DNA from: Bacillota bacterium
GTDB lineage: Bacteria; Bacillota; Clostridia; Christensenellales; Aristaeellaceae
Assembly: GCA_023416655.1 (NCBI GenBank)
Contig: JAEZHK010000056.1
Span: 1 to 64,000 of the forward strand
Reading direction: 5' to 3'
DNA: 64,000 nucleotides
Shown one piece after another: positions 15,769 through 25,781 of this stretch (positions are counted from its first letter, which is position 1; every line of letters starts with the position of its first letter). The translations under genes were made by a program, and so were the position numbers. The notes under the pieces were generated by a model. That model did not search any database. It was given only the letters and a program-made list of their open reading frames with translations, and was not told where the DNA came from.

Positions 15769-16389
15769 ATGAATACAATGTCTGAAATCGCGCGCATCTG
15801 CGTGGTGCCGGTGATCAAGCTGGACGATCCCGCCGACGCGGTGCCGCTTGCGAAAGCACTCAAGGCCGGCGACATGCCGGTGGCCGAGGTGACGTTTCGA
15901 ACAGCCGCGGCGGAGGAATCCATCCGGCGCATCGCGGCGGAAGCCCCCGGCGTCCTGGTGGGCGCGGGCACGGTATTGACGGTGGAGCAGGTAGAGCGTG
16001 CGCACAGCGCGGGCGCGAAGTTCATCGTGTCGCCGGGCTTTGACCGGGACGTGGTGGCGAGGAGCCTCGAACTGGGCATGGATGTTCTGCCCGGCTGCGC
16101 CACGCCCACGGAGATCATGGCGGCGCTCAAGCTGGGCTTGAAGGCAGTCAAGTTCTTCCCGGCGTCGGTGTACGGCGGCCTCGCGGGCATCAAAGCGCTG
16201 TCCGCGGCGTTCCCTGGCCTCAAGTTCGTGCCCACCGGCGGCATCGGGCCGAAAAACCTGGCCGAGTTCCTGGGCTTCGCACCCATCCTGGCCTGCGGCG
16301 GCAGCTGGATGGTGGACGTGAAGAACCTGCCGGAAACCACCCGCCTCTGCGAAGAGGCCCGCGCCATCGTGCGGGAGGTCAGAGGGTAA
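15769..16389 (+). CDS. eda: 2-keto-3-deoxy-6-phosphogluconate (KDPG/KHG) aldolase
   Basis: Class I aldolase of 206 residues that splits 2-keto-3-deoxy sugar-acid phosphates (or 4-hydroxy-2-oxoglutarate) into pyruvate and an aldehyde. The Schiff-base lysine is Lys128 in KAVKFFPAS, and Glu40 and Arg44 (AEVTFRT) fit the acid/base and phosphate positions. SD GGAGGAG precedes the ATG at 15769. It is the probable last step of the pathway encoded around it: dehydrogenation, lactone opening, phosphorylation, aldol cleavage. No sugar-acid dehydratase (Edd-type) is present in the window, so one must be outside or another enzyme does that step. Confidence 0.92.
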   Translation: MNTMSEIARICVVPVIKLDDPADAVPLAKALKAGDMPVAEVTFRTAAAEESIRRIAAEAPGVLVGAGTVLTVEQVERAHSAGAKFIVSPGFDRDVVARSLELGMDVLPGCATPTEIMAALKLGLKAVKFFPASVYGGLAGIKALSAAFPGLKFVPTGGIGPKNLAEFLGFAPILACGGSWMVDVKNLPETTRLCEEARAIVREVRG

Positions 16390-16414
16390 ACAAAGACATA
16401 CCAGTAAAAAGACG

Positions 16415-16444
16415 CGGCCGCTCCGGCAAGGGGCGGCCGTTTTT
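16415..16444 (+). terminator. Intrinsic terminator of the aldolase gene
   Basis: CGGCCGC...GCGGCCG stem with a purine-rich loop, then TTTTT. Confidence 0.85.
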
Positions 16445-16568
16445 GACTGGAACGCGGCGGGAAAATTTCCGGCTTCCCCTTTCCAAGCTGAATGGCCGCA
16501 CGTCGCTTGGAAGCGCGAGGGTTCATCATTTTGACAAAGCCAGCCGTGGCGCTGAACCAATTATTTCC

Positions 16569-16596
16569 TTGACTTTATCTCTGTAATTGGTATATG
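16569..16596 (+). promoter_or_regulatory. Promoter of the Ig-like protein gene
   Basis: TTGACT (16569-16574), 16-bp spacer, TATATG (16591-16596). Confidence 0.5.
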
Positions 16597-16631
16597 TTAT
16601 GAAAGGTATAAAAATCAGGAGAATGATGGTT

Positions 16632-18854
16632 ATGCGTAAAGTGGTAAGAACGATTTGCTGCCTTCTACTGGTGTTTGCCTTTGCGGCTGTGCCCAATGTG
16701 GCATGGGCGGGCGGGGCGACCGAGCCGCCGCAGATACAGGCCGTCAGGATTGTAAACCCCGATGTTCAAAAACCAGGCGTTGTTTATGTCGATATTGATT
16801 TCACCGAAAACGGCATTGGCGTATATTTCATTGAGTTTGGTTTTGCAAGTACGACTGGCTACTTTCTCGGAGGTAGTTACAACTATATCTATCCAACCGG
16901 GGCTTCCGCCTACAGCGGCACGGTGAGAAAAGCGGTTCCCGTGCCATCGCTCGCACAGGAAGGTACGTACAGGCTGAACTATATTGGCATAATGGATAGG
17001 GCGTTAAACCATACATCCTACGGGGGCGGTTCATTCCCTGGCGCTGAGTTTCGGGTGAAAGACGAATTTAACGTTGAAATGGAAATCGGGCTGACGAATC
17101 CGCAATTGGTTTCCAGATTGGAAAACATGCCCGAGGGCAAGACGGCAAAAATCTTCATCGACAATGCGCCCAACGGCGTATTCCCCGCAGCCGCGTTCGA
17201 CGCAATCAAGGGAAAGGACAAGACGGTCGTATTGTATAAGGACGCCCTTCAGTGGGTGATCAACGGCAAGGATATCATCAAGCCCACCAAGGACGTGGCT
17301 CTGAACGTTGAGGTTTCCCAGATGGACGGCAGCGAGTACGGCGCTTTGGATCCGCTCGTGTCCGTGCAGTTCCAGCCCAACGGAGAACTGCCGGGCAAAG
17401 CGACCATCCGGCTCAAATCCGACTATATATACAACATGCAAGGCGTAACGGGAAAACTGTATCTATACTATGAATCAAACGGTGATATTCAGGAAGAGAC
17501 AGGAAATTTTGACCTGATCATGGACGGCACGGACAAATGGTGTCATTTCGATGTGACGCACAACTCCAAATTTATCATCAGCAATAAAAAGATCAGTGCC
17601 ATCGCAGTAACGGGCGTTACGCTCGGGAAGACAGCCCTGACGCTGAACCCCGGCAAGAGCGAGGCGCTAACCGCGACAGTATTGCCCGCAAACGCCGCCA
17701 ACAAGCGCGTTACTTGGAAGAGCGACGCTACCGGCATTGCGACCGTCGACGCCTCCGGCAAGGTCACGGGCGTCAAGGCGGGAAAAGCCAAGATCACCGT
17801 CACCACGACGGATGGCGCGAAGACCGCGGACTGTACCGTGACGGTCATGGACGTTCCGGCAACCGGCGTGGCGCTTAACAAGTCCACGCTCAAATTGGAA
17901 TCTGGCAAGAGCGAGACGCTGACCGCGAACGTATCGCCCGCCAACGCGACCAACAAGCGCGTCACATGGAAGAGCGACCGTACAAGCATCGCGACGGTTG
18001 ATGCCACTGGCAAGGTTACGGGCGTCAAGGCGGGCAAAGCCACGATCATAGCCACCACGGAGGATGGCAAAAAGACCGCGAAATGCGCCGTGACGGTCGT
18101 AAACATCCCGGTAACCAGCGTGTCCATGAGCCGGAAAACGCTTACGTTGGAATCCGGCAAGAGCGAGACGCTGACCACAATCGTATTACCCGCCAACGCG
18201 ACCAACAAGCGCGTCATCTGGAAGAGCAAAGTCACCGGCATCGCGACGGTCGACGCCTCCGGCAAGGTCACGGGTATCAAGGAGGGCAAAGCCACGATCA
18301 CCGCCACCACGGCGGACAGGCGGAAGATCGCCAGCTGCACCGTAACGGTCGTAAGCCCCGTAACGTCCATCGCAACGCCTCAGATGACTGTGTACCTCAA
18401 GAAGGGCGCCACGGCGAAGCTGGCGGCAGTTCCGACCACGGCGGACGGTTCAAAAGCCGCGCTGAGATGGAAATCCAGCGCGCCGAAAACCGTATCGGTG
18501 GATCAAAATGGCAAGATCAAGGCGCTGAAAAAGGGCGTGGCTACGATTACCGCGACGGCCGGCAATGGAAAATCCGTTGCGATCACGGTGTATGCAGGCA
18601 GCGGCCAGCCGCCTGTATCCGTGAGCGTCGAGAACTTGCCTGAGAGCGCCACGATGAAGGTCGGGGATACCCTGAAGCTGAACGTCGCAGCCAATCCGGG
18701 CGACGCGCAGGGCGCGATCACTTTCAAAAGCAGCAGAATGGATGTTTTATCCGTGGACGCACTGGGACAGTTGAAGGCGCTCAAGAAGGGCAGCGCGACG
18801 GTTTGGGTTATGCTGGGTACCAAGCGGTTAACGCTCAGCATTATCGTCCAATAA
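16632..18854 (+). CDS. Secreted protein with five bacterial Ig-like (Big_2) repeats
   Basis: A protein of 740 residues. A signal peptide (about residues 1-26, ending AWA|GG) is followed by a roughly 300-residue N-terminal region that I do not recognise. Five Big_2-type domains of about 80 residues follow, marked by repeats of TWKSDATGIATVDASGKVTG. The first three are nearly identical, also at DNA level (about 246-bp units), showing recent duplication. There is no LPXTG, S-layer or transmembrane anchor. The ATG at 16632 is preferred because AGGAG lies ten bases upstream and the signal peptide starts there. It probably acts at the cell surface in adhesion or as a matrix protein; this is inference. 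Confidence 0.8.
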   Translation: MRKVVRTICCLLLVFAFAAVPNVAWAGGATEPPQIQAVRIVNPDVQKPGVVYVDIDFTENGIGVYFIEFGFASTTGYFLGGSYNYIYPTGASAYSGTVRKAVPVPSLAQEGTYRLNYIGIMDRALNHTSYGGGSFPGAEFRVKDEFNVEMEIGLTNPQLVSRLENMPEGKTAKIFIDNAPNGVFPAAAFDAIKGKDKTVVLYKDALQWVINGKDIIKPTKDVALNVEVSQMDGSEYGALDPLVSVQFQPNGELPGKATIRLKSDYIYNMQGVTGKLYLYYESNGDIQEETGNFDLIMDGTDKWCHFDVTHNSKFIISNKKISAIAVTGVTLGKTALTLNPGKSEALTATVLPANAANKRVTWKSDATGIATVDASGKVTGVKAGKAKITVTTTDGAKTADCTVTVMDVPATGVALNKSTLKLESGKSETLTANVSPANATNKRVTWKSDRTSIATVDATGKVTGVKAGKATIIATTEDGKKTAKCAVTVVNIPVTSVSMSRKTLTLESGKSETLTTIVLPANATNKRVIWKSKVTGIATVDASGKVTGIKEGKATITATTADRRKIASCTVTVVSPVTSIATPQMTVYLKKGATAKLAAVPTTADGSKAALRWKSSAPKTVSVDQNGKIKALKKGVATITATAGNGKSVAITVYAGSGQPPVSVSVENLPESATMKVGDTLKLNVAANPGDAQGAITFKSSRMDVLSVDALGQLKALKKGSATVWVMLGTKRLTLSIIVQ
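17619..18356 (+). repeat. Three tandem ~246-bp coding repeats (Big_2 domains)
   Basis: Three consecutive units share long identical stretches such as AACAAGCGCGT and GACGGTCGACGCC-like runs, encoding NKRVTWKS and IATVDASGKVTG. Such repeats can change in number by recombination. Confidence 0.7.
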
Positions 18855-18916
18855 GCAATTCATGAGGAACAGCGAACAGGTTCGCCCCCTGCTCGCATTA
18901 CTAATACGGTATCAAA

Positions 18917-18955
18917 GGCCCCCACGCCGGAGCATCGCCTCGGCGCGGGGGCCTT
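18917..18955 (-). terminator. Bidirectional terminator-like hairpin between Ig-like gene and guaA
   Basis: GGCCCCCACGCCG pairs with CGGCGCGGGGGCC; on the minus strand TTTGATA follows. It is related in sequence to the terminators at 7095 and 7244. Confidence 0.65.
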
Positions 18956-18965
18956 CATTGCATCC

Positions 18966-19048
18966 CATTTGCGGGGGTTCCAAGGGGATTCAATCCCCTT
19001 GTCAGGGTCCGGGGCAGCGCCCTGGCGTTCCCTCCGCCTCTCCCTGCG
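18966..19048 (-). repeat. Family-3 palindrome in the guaA 3' UTR
   Basis: Palindromes AAGGGGATT/AATCCCCTT and GCCAGGGCG..CCCTGGC-type, in the same arrangement as at 7317-7395, abutting the guaA stop. Confidence 0.65.
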
Positions 19049-20583
<1,535 letters not shown>

Positions 20584-20584
<1 letters not shown>

Positions 20585-22206
20585 CAGAGGGCCTCCTTCT
20601 TCTGCGCGGTGTAGACCAGCGCGGCTTCGACCAACCCGGCGAACAGCGGGTGGGCGCGGTTGGGGCGGGACTTCAGCTCCGGATGGAACTGCACGCCGAT
20701 GAAGAACGGGTGGTCCTTCAGTTCGATGACCTCGACGAGGTTGCGCTCCGGGTTGACGCCGGCGACGACGAGGCCCGCGTCCTCCAGCTGGGGCAGGAAT
20801 TTGTTGTTGAACTCATAGCGGTGGCGGTGGCGTTCCACGATCATATCCTTGCCGTAGATGTCGCGCACCTTGGTGCCTTCGGACAGCTTGCAATCGTACC
20901 GGCCCAGCCGCATGGTGCCGCCGGTCTGCTCCAGGCCCTGCTGGTCGGACATCAGGTCGATCACCGGGTAGGGCGTTTCCTTGTCAAACTCGGAGGAATT
21001 GGCGCCGGTCATCCCGGCGACGGAGCGGGCCAGTTCGGTCACCGCGATCTGCATGCCGAGGCAGAGCCCCAGGTAGGGGATCTTGTGCTCCCGCGCGTAG
21101 CGGGCGGCGGCCATCTTGCCATCGATGCCGCGGATGCCGAACCCGCCGGGCACCACGATGCCGTCGGCGTCGCCCAGCGCCTCGTCCAGGTCCACCTCCG
21201 GCCCGGCCAGCGTATCGGCCAGCACCCACTTGATCTTGACGCGGGTGCGGTGGGCGATGCCGCCGTGCGCCAGCGCCTCGACCACGGAGAGGTACGCGTC
21301 GTGCAGCTGGATGTACTTTCCCACGAGGGCGATGGTCACCTGCTGTTCCGGCTTCTGGAAGCGCTCCACCAGCTCAATCCAGTCGTCCAGCTGGGGCTTG
21401 CGGCGCTCCAGCTTCAGCGCTTCGCACACCTTGTCGGCGAACTGTTCGCGCTCCAGCATCAGCGGCACCTGGTAGATGGACTCGGCGTCCAGGTTTTGAA
21501 TGATGTACTTGGCCGGCAGGTTGCAAAAGAGCGCGAGCTTGGCGCGCATGTCCTGCGGGATCGGGTAATCGCTTCGGAGCACCAGCATGCCGGGCTGGAT
21601 GCCCTGGCTCTGCAGCTGCTTGACCGAGTGCTGCGTGGGCTTGGTCTTCAGCTCCTGGCTGGTCTTCAGGTAGGGGATCAGCGTGACGTGGATGAACAGC
21701 CTGTCCTCCGGCTCGACCTCCCACTGGAACTGTCGGATGGCCTCCAGGAACGGCTGGCCTTCGATGTCGCCCACGGTGCCGCCGATTTCGGTGATGACCA
21801 CGTCCTTGCCCTCGGCGACCCGGTGGATCTTGTCCTTGATCTCGTCGGTGATGTGGGGGATGACCTGCACGGTGCCGCCGTTGTAGCCGCCGTCGCGCTC
21901 GCGGCGCAAGACCGAAAAGTAGACCTGCCCGGAGGTGACCGAGCTGAAGCGGGTCAGGTTCTCATCGACAAAGCGCTCGTAGTGACCCAGGTCCAGGTCG
22001 GTCTCCGCGCCGTCTTCGGTGACGAACACCTCACCGTGCTGGTAAGGGTTCATGGTGCCGGGGTCGACGTTGAGGTAGGGGTCAAACTTCTGGATGACCA
22101 CCGAGTACCCTCGCGCCTTCAAAAGCCGCCCAAGAGACGCCGCCGTAATGCCCTTGCCCAGCGAGGACGCCACGCCGCCGGTGATGAAAACGTACTTTGT
22201 CGCCAC
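20584..22206 (-). CDS. pyrG: CTP synthase
   Basis: Converts UTP to CTP with glutamine or ammonia, the last step after the pyr operon further right. About 540 residues: the N-terminal synthetase domain begins [19 protein letters not shown] and includes [11 protein letters not shown]; the glutaminase domain has LGLCLGMQ and QFHPE. The start is a GTG at 22204-22206, eight bases after GGGGAG; a GTG three codons earlier directly touches this SD and is rejected. The chosen start also matches the family N-terminus. Promoter TTGCAA-17-TAAGAT is at 22236-22264. First gene of a pyrG-guaA operon. Confidence 0.97.
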
Positions 22207-22235
22207 AATCGCCACTCCCCGTAAAAATATCTTTC

Positions 22236-22264
22236 ATCTTAGCGCGCCGCCAGCGACGTTGCAA
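22236..22264 (-). promoter_or_regulatory. Promoter of pyrG-guaA
   Basis: Minus-strand TTGCAA (22259-22264), 17-bp spacer, TAAGAT (22236-22241). The leader is about 25 bases, with no room for a pyrG attenuator of the Bacillus type. Confidence 0.5.
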
Positions 22265-22299
22265 CGTGTTTTGGGCGAACTTTTCGATTATTTTTTGAA

Positions 22300-22385
22300 G
22301 CGGTGAAAATCCGCTAAGCGGCTTTTCACCGCGATGGGAGAAGGTCGCCGGGAACGATTGGAAGGTGCGACGAGGCTTGTCAACA
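22300..22385 (+). repeat. Family-1 deletion derivative, copy G
   Basis: P4-type hairpin GCGGTGAAAA/TTTTCACCGC (22300-22332), then directly the terminal part with GGTCGCCGGGAACG and the conserved tail GGAAGGTGCGACGAGG. P3, P2 and half of P1 are missing. Unlike the fuller copies it is not behind a gene of its own direction. The rest of 22386-22530 shows nothing clear. Confidence 0.6.
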
Positions 22386-22532
22386 GTCCGGGGGCGGCGT
22401 GGATACAAGGCCGATCACATCCTATTGAAAATAACACCGCGGCCGGGCGTGTTACTGAAACCAGTATGCCCCGCGCGGGACATGCGCCGCTTTGATGGGG
22501 GTACAAAATTTCTGTTTTACCCGGACATGAGT

Positions 22533-22561
22533 ATATCGCAGCCATCCCCCGTGCATACTCT
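22533..22561 (+). promoter_or_regulatory. Possible mother-cell (sigma-E/K type) promoter
   Basis: ATA (22533-22535), 18-bp spacer, CATACTCT (22554-22561), which fits the CATANNNT pattern of sporulation sigma-E/K promoters. No good sigma-A promoter is seen here. Suggestive only. Confidence 0.3.
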
Positions 22562-22597
22562 TTACCAATCCGATAATCGATCAGGAGGGGATTGGTT

Positions 22598-23431
22598 TTG
22601 GAAGGAATCTCTGAGATGACGAATACGCGTCGCTCCGGCTGGTCGGGCGATGAAACGCGTTTACTGTGGGAAACAGCCGATGAAGCCCAGCAACAGGGCA
22701 TGCCGCTCAAGGCGGTGTTCGAACACATCGCCCGAGAGACCGGACGACGCCCCAACAGCATCCGCAACTTTTACTACGCGCAAGTGGCCAAGCGGGAGGG
22801 CGGCGGCGCGCGCACCGCGCGCTTTGTGCCCTTCACCGAGCCGGAGGTCGCGCTCCTGATGGAGCAGGTGCTCAGGGATCGTTCGCAAGGGCGGTCCGTC
22901 CGTTCGTGCCTTACACGGCTTTCAAACGGGGACCACAGCCTGATGCTGCGCTACCAGAACAAATACCGCTCCGTGCTCAAAACCCGGCCTGAGCTGGTCG
23001 CCCGAATCGTTGAAAAACTGCGCGGCGAAGGCGTCAACGTGCAAAAGCCCGAGGTCAACCACCGCCCCCGCACCACGCTGGGCGACGCCTGCCGCCAGCT
23101 GGTCGAAGGCGCCGAAAAGACCGGTTCGCCGGAGGTGATCCGCGCCTGCGAAACCCTGGCGCGCTACCTGACCACCGGCGAAGCCTCGTCCAATCGCGCG
23201 GGGCTCGGCGTGAGGCTGGACCTGTACCGCATGGCGCTGGACGACAAGCAGCGCGCGCTGAACGCCCTGTCCGGGGCGGCGGAGGACATGATCTGCCACA
23301 TCAAGGAGTTCCTGGGGCAGACCGACAGCGTCCGCCGCGAGCGGCTGCCCGACTTCTGCGGCGAACTGGCCGCCTCGATCGGCGCGCTGGAGGAACAGCT
23401 GGCGCTGGTCTCGATGGCCACGGCAGGATAA
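22598..23431 (+). CDS. RsfA-like SANT/Myb-type DNA-binding protein
   Basis: About 277 residues. The N-terminal part (RSGWSGDETRLLWETADEAQ, then GRRPNSIRNFYYAQVAKRE) is a SANT/Myb-like DNA-binding module as in RsfA-type sporulation regulators; a second similar segment (VPFTEPEVALLMEQVL to SLMLRYQNKYRSVL) follows. The C-terminal half is helical with no known motif. The start is uncertain: TTG at 22598 lies nine bases after AGGAGG, while ATG at 22616 has GGAAGGA nine bases before it. A sigma-E/K-like box upstream and the spore genes in the window suggest a role in sporulation; this is inference. Confidence 0.65.
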   Translation: MEGISEMTNTRRSGWSGDETRLLWETADEAQQQGMPLKAVFEHIARETGRRPNSIRNFYYAQVAKREGGGARTARFVPFTEPEVALLMEQVLRDRSQGRSVRSCLTRLSNGDHSLMLRYQNKYRSVLKTRPELVARIVEKLRGEGVNVQKPEVNHRPRTTLGDACRQLVEGAEKTGSPEVIRACETLARYLTTGEASSNRAGLGVRLDLYRMALDDKQRALNALSGAAEDMICHIKEFLGQTDSVRRERLPDFCGELAASIGALEEQLALVSMATAG

Positions 23432-23482
23432 AAGTTTAAGGAACCAAAGAAAAGGCATCCCCCAAACAATGCGGATCATGCC

Positions 23483-23512
23483 CGCCGTGCCTCGCGCCCG
23501 GCGGGTTTTTGC
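23483..23512 (+). terminator. Terminator of the SANT/Myb gene
   Basis: CCCGCCG/CGGCGGG stem with an 11-nt loop, then TTTTTG. Between here and 23735 I see only GC-rich inverted repeats and no gene. Confidence 0.75.
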
Positions 23513-23735
23513 GGCTGCTTCACGGCATGCCATCCATTTGTCTTGCATTCGGCAGGATGTCTGTAACCGAATGGCGTTACGGTATCCGGGTGATCTTTGC
23601 CGGGCGTTTTTCAGAAACGGTTCGTTCCCGCCGGGCTGGGCATGCGCCGGACGGCTTGCCCAAAACAGGCGAAGACTGCGCTGACAGGCTTTTGCTTCGC
23701 GGAGCCTGCCGATTTGAAATTTTTTCACGCCCAGG

Positions 23736-23764
23736 CTGACGGGCGCGAAAAAAAGTGGTACAAT
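23736..23764 (+). promoter_or_regulatory. Promoter of the GGDEF gene
   Basis: CTGACG (23736-23741), 17-bp spacer, TACAAT (23759-23764). Confidence 0.5.
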
Positions 23765-23821
23765 AAGGTGGTTACATCTGATGACGCAAACCCGATCCTC
23801 CCACTGGAGAAAAGACGCTAT

Positions 23822-24964
23822 ATGCTTCAAAATTACCTGGCGATGAGCCTGATGAACCTGATCGTTCTGGCCATCCTGTGTTACATGGTCCGCCGGAACG
23901 AGGGCATCGAAACAAACGCGAAGGTCGCGCACCTGTGGGCCGTGCTGGCGACCGCGGTTGTCGTGCTGGCCGAGATGGGCGCGGTGCTGTACGAATGCGC
24001 CTCGCTCATTCCCCAGGCGCTCTACGTGGCATGCAACGCTACGGGATTTGCGCTGACCCCGCTGATCCCGCTCATGCTGGCGCCGGTCTTCGGAGTGGGG
24101 GTGCGGCGCGGCAAATGGCTGGTCCTGATCCCCTTCTTTGTGAGCGCGGCGCTCTCGCTTTCCTCCCCCTGGTCCGGGTTCATCTTCTCCGTTTCGCCGG
24201 GTGGCGGCTACCAGCGGGGCAGCCTGTTCTTTGTGTTCGTCATCGCCTATATTTGGGGTATTCTGGCGCTGCTGGTGTCGATCCTGGAGGCGGGCAAACG
24301 GTACCGCTACCGGCTCCGGCTGAAGCTCATGGCCATGTTCGTTTTTCTCTTCCTGGGCACGACCGTCCAGGTCGTCTTCCCGGACGTGCACACCACGTGG
24401 ACCTGCATCACGATGGGCCTGGCGCTGCACTACGGCCTCCTCTGCGAACTCCAGGGCGCGCTGGACGCGCTGACGGGGCTATATAACCGAAAGTCCTACG
24501 ACAGCGAGGTTCTGCGCCTCGGGAAGCGGCGCTTCGCCGCGCTTGTGATGGACGTGGACGATTTCAAGCGCGTCAACGACCGGTACGGCCACATGTACGG
24601 CGACCAGTGCCTGAAAAGGCTCGCGGCGCTGGTGTACGAGACCTTCCACGGCATCGGCGTCGCCTACCGGATCGGCGGCGACGAGTTCTGCGTACTCATG
24701 CGCTCTGTGGATGAGGAGCGCCTCGCGTTCGCGATGAAGGCGCTGACCGTAAAACTTGAAGCCTGCCGCGAACTGGATCCGCTGCTGCCGGAGCTCTCCT
24801 ACGGCCTCAAGATCTGCGGCTGGGCGTCGGACGCCTCCGAAACCCTGCGGGCGGCTGACCGGCAGATGTACGCCCACAAGGCGCGGCGCAAGGCGGCCCG
24901 CGCCGACGGGGCGCCGGAAGGCGCGGGCCTGAATCCGGGGGCGCACCTCGCGGACGGGCAGTGA
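23822..24964 (+). CDS. Membrane-bound GGDEF protein (probable diguanylate cyclase)
   Basis: 380 residues. About six hydrophobic segments fill residues 1-205, then a GGDEF domain begins at DALTGLYNRKSY (215-226) and includes LVMDVDDFKRVNDRYGH and the intact signature GGDEF (285-289), so it should make cyclic di-GMP. No RxxD inhibitory site is seen five residues upstream of the signature. The open frame extends upstream, but the promoter at 23736-23764 would start after those codons, and ATG 23822 begins the first membrane helix; its SD (GGAG, 12 bases away) is loose. The membrane part may sense a signal or cell-envelope state. Followed after 23 bp by a hydrolase gene. Confidence 0.85.
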   Translation: MLQNYLAMSLMNLIVLAILCYMVRRNEGIETNAKVAHLWAVLATAVVVLAEMGAVLYECASLIPQALYVACNATGFALTPLIPLMLAPVFGVGVRRGKWLVLIPFFVSAALSLSSPWSGFIFSVSPGGGYQRGSLFFVFVIAYIWGILALLVSILEAGKRYRYRLRLKLMAMFVFLFLGTTVQVVFPDVHTTWTCITMGLALHYGLLCELQGALDALTGLYNRKSYDSEVLRLGKRRFAALVMDVDDFKRVNDRYGHMYGDQCLKRLAALVYETFHGIGVAYRIGGDEFCVLMRSVDEERLAFAMKALTVKLEACRELDPLLPELSYGLKICGWASDASETLRAADRQMYAHKARRKAARADGAPEGAGLNPGAHLADGQ

Positions 24965-24987
24965 CATAACGGGAAGGGGGCGGGCGC

Positions 24988-25737
24988 GTGCTGTTCAAGG
25001 AATTCGGGGAACCGGGGCGGCCGGTTGCCGTGCTGCTCCATGGCGGCGGGCTGAGTTGGTGGGCGGGGGAGGAAGTGATCGGCCTCCTTCGCGAAAAGTA
25101 CCGGGTGGTCGCGCCCATTATCGATGGGCACGGCGAGGACGGGACGCGGGATTTTATCAGCATCGAGGACTCGGCGGCCAAGCTGATCGCCTACATTGAC
25201 GAGCGCTTCGGGGGTAGGGTAAAGCTGATGACGGGCGTGTCTCTGGGCGCGCAGATCGCGGCGGAGGCGCTGTCGCAGCGAAGCGGCATCACGGAAAACG
25301 CGGTGATCGAAAGCGCGCTGGTCATCCCAATGAAGGTGCTGACGAACTTAACCGTCCCGGTCAACAAGTTTTTGTGCGGGCTGCTCCGGCAAAAATGGTT
25401 TGCCAGGGCCCAGGCGAAGGCGCTGGGCCTTCCGGACGACATGTTTCAGCGCTACTACGACGACAGCCTGCGCCTCTCCCGGAAGACACTTATCAACATC
25501 GCCAAAAGCAATGGGTGCTATGCGCTGAAGCCCGCCATTCGGAAGACCACCGCCCGCGTGCTGGTCGTGGTGGGCCAAAGGGAACTCCGCGTCATGCACG
25601 CCTCCGCCCAGATGCTGCACGAGGCCATTGGCGGCAGCAGGCTCTATGTGGCGGAGGGGATGCGGCACGGCGAACTCAGCCTCAGGCATCCGGACGATTT
25701 CGTGAAGCGCATCGAGGATTTCATCGCGGCAAAGTAA
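24988..25737 (+). CDS. Alpha/beta hydrolase
   Basis: A cytosolic hydrolase of 249 residues. Oxyanion-hole motif HGGG (18-21), nucleophile Ser85 in GVSLGAQ, an acid candidate after LVVVGQRE, and catalytic His in GMRHGELS near the C-terminus, so the triad is complete. The start is GTG at 24988 with a GGAAGGGGG SD. It sits 23 bp behind the GGDEF gene and may be cotranscribed with it, although nothing links the functions. The substrate (ester, amide or lipid) cannot be read. Confidence 0.8.
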   Translation: MLFKEFGEPGRPVAVLLHGGGLSWWAGEEVIGLLREKYRVVAPIIDGHGEDGTRDFISIEDSAAKLIAYIDERFGGRVKLMTGVSLGAQIAAEALSQRSGITENAVIESALVIPMKVLTNLTVPVNKFLCGLLRQKWFARAQAKALGLPDDMFQRYYDDSLRLSRKTLINIAKSNGCYALKPAIRKTTARVLVVVGQRELRVMHASAQMLHEAIGGSRLYVAEGMRHGELSLRHPDDFVKRIEDFIAAK

Positions 25738-25770
25738 AACCGGGGTCCCGCATGGGGGCCCCGGTTTTTG
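25738..25770 (+). terminator. Bidirectional terminator
   Basis: AAAACCGGGGTCCC pairs with GGGGCCCCGG, followed by TTTTT on the plus strand and by TTTT on the minus strand. It serves the hydrolase and the converging CapA gene. Confidence 0.9.
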
Positions 25771-25781
25771 GGATCACTTCT

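Noticed and set aside
20650..22224. A 524-codon plus-strand frame opposite pyrG
   Set aside because: Antisense artefact of a GC-rich gene; no SD, and composition is typical of the complementary frame. The same holds for the long frames opposite guaA, livJ, lysC, pyrB and the 4.0-kb dehydrogenase.
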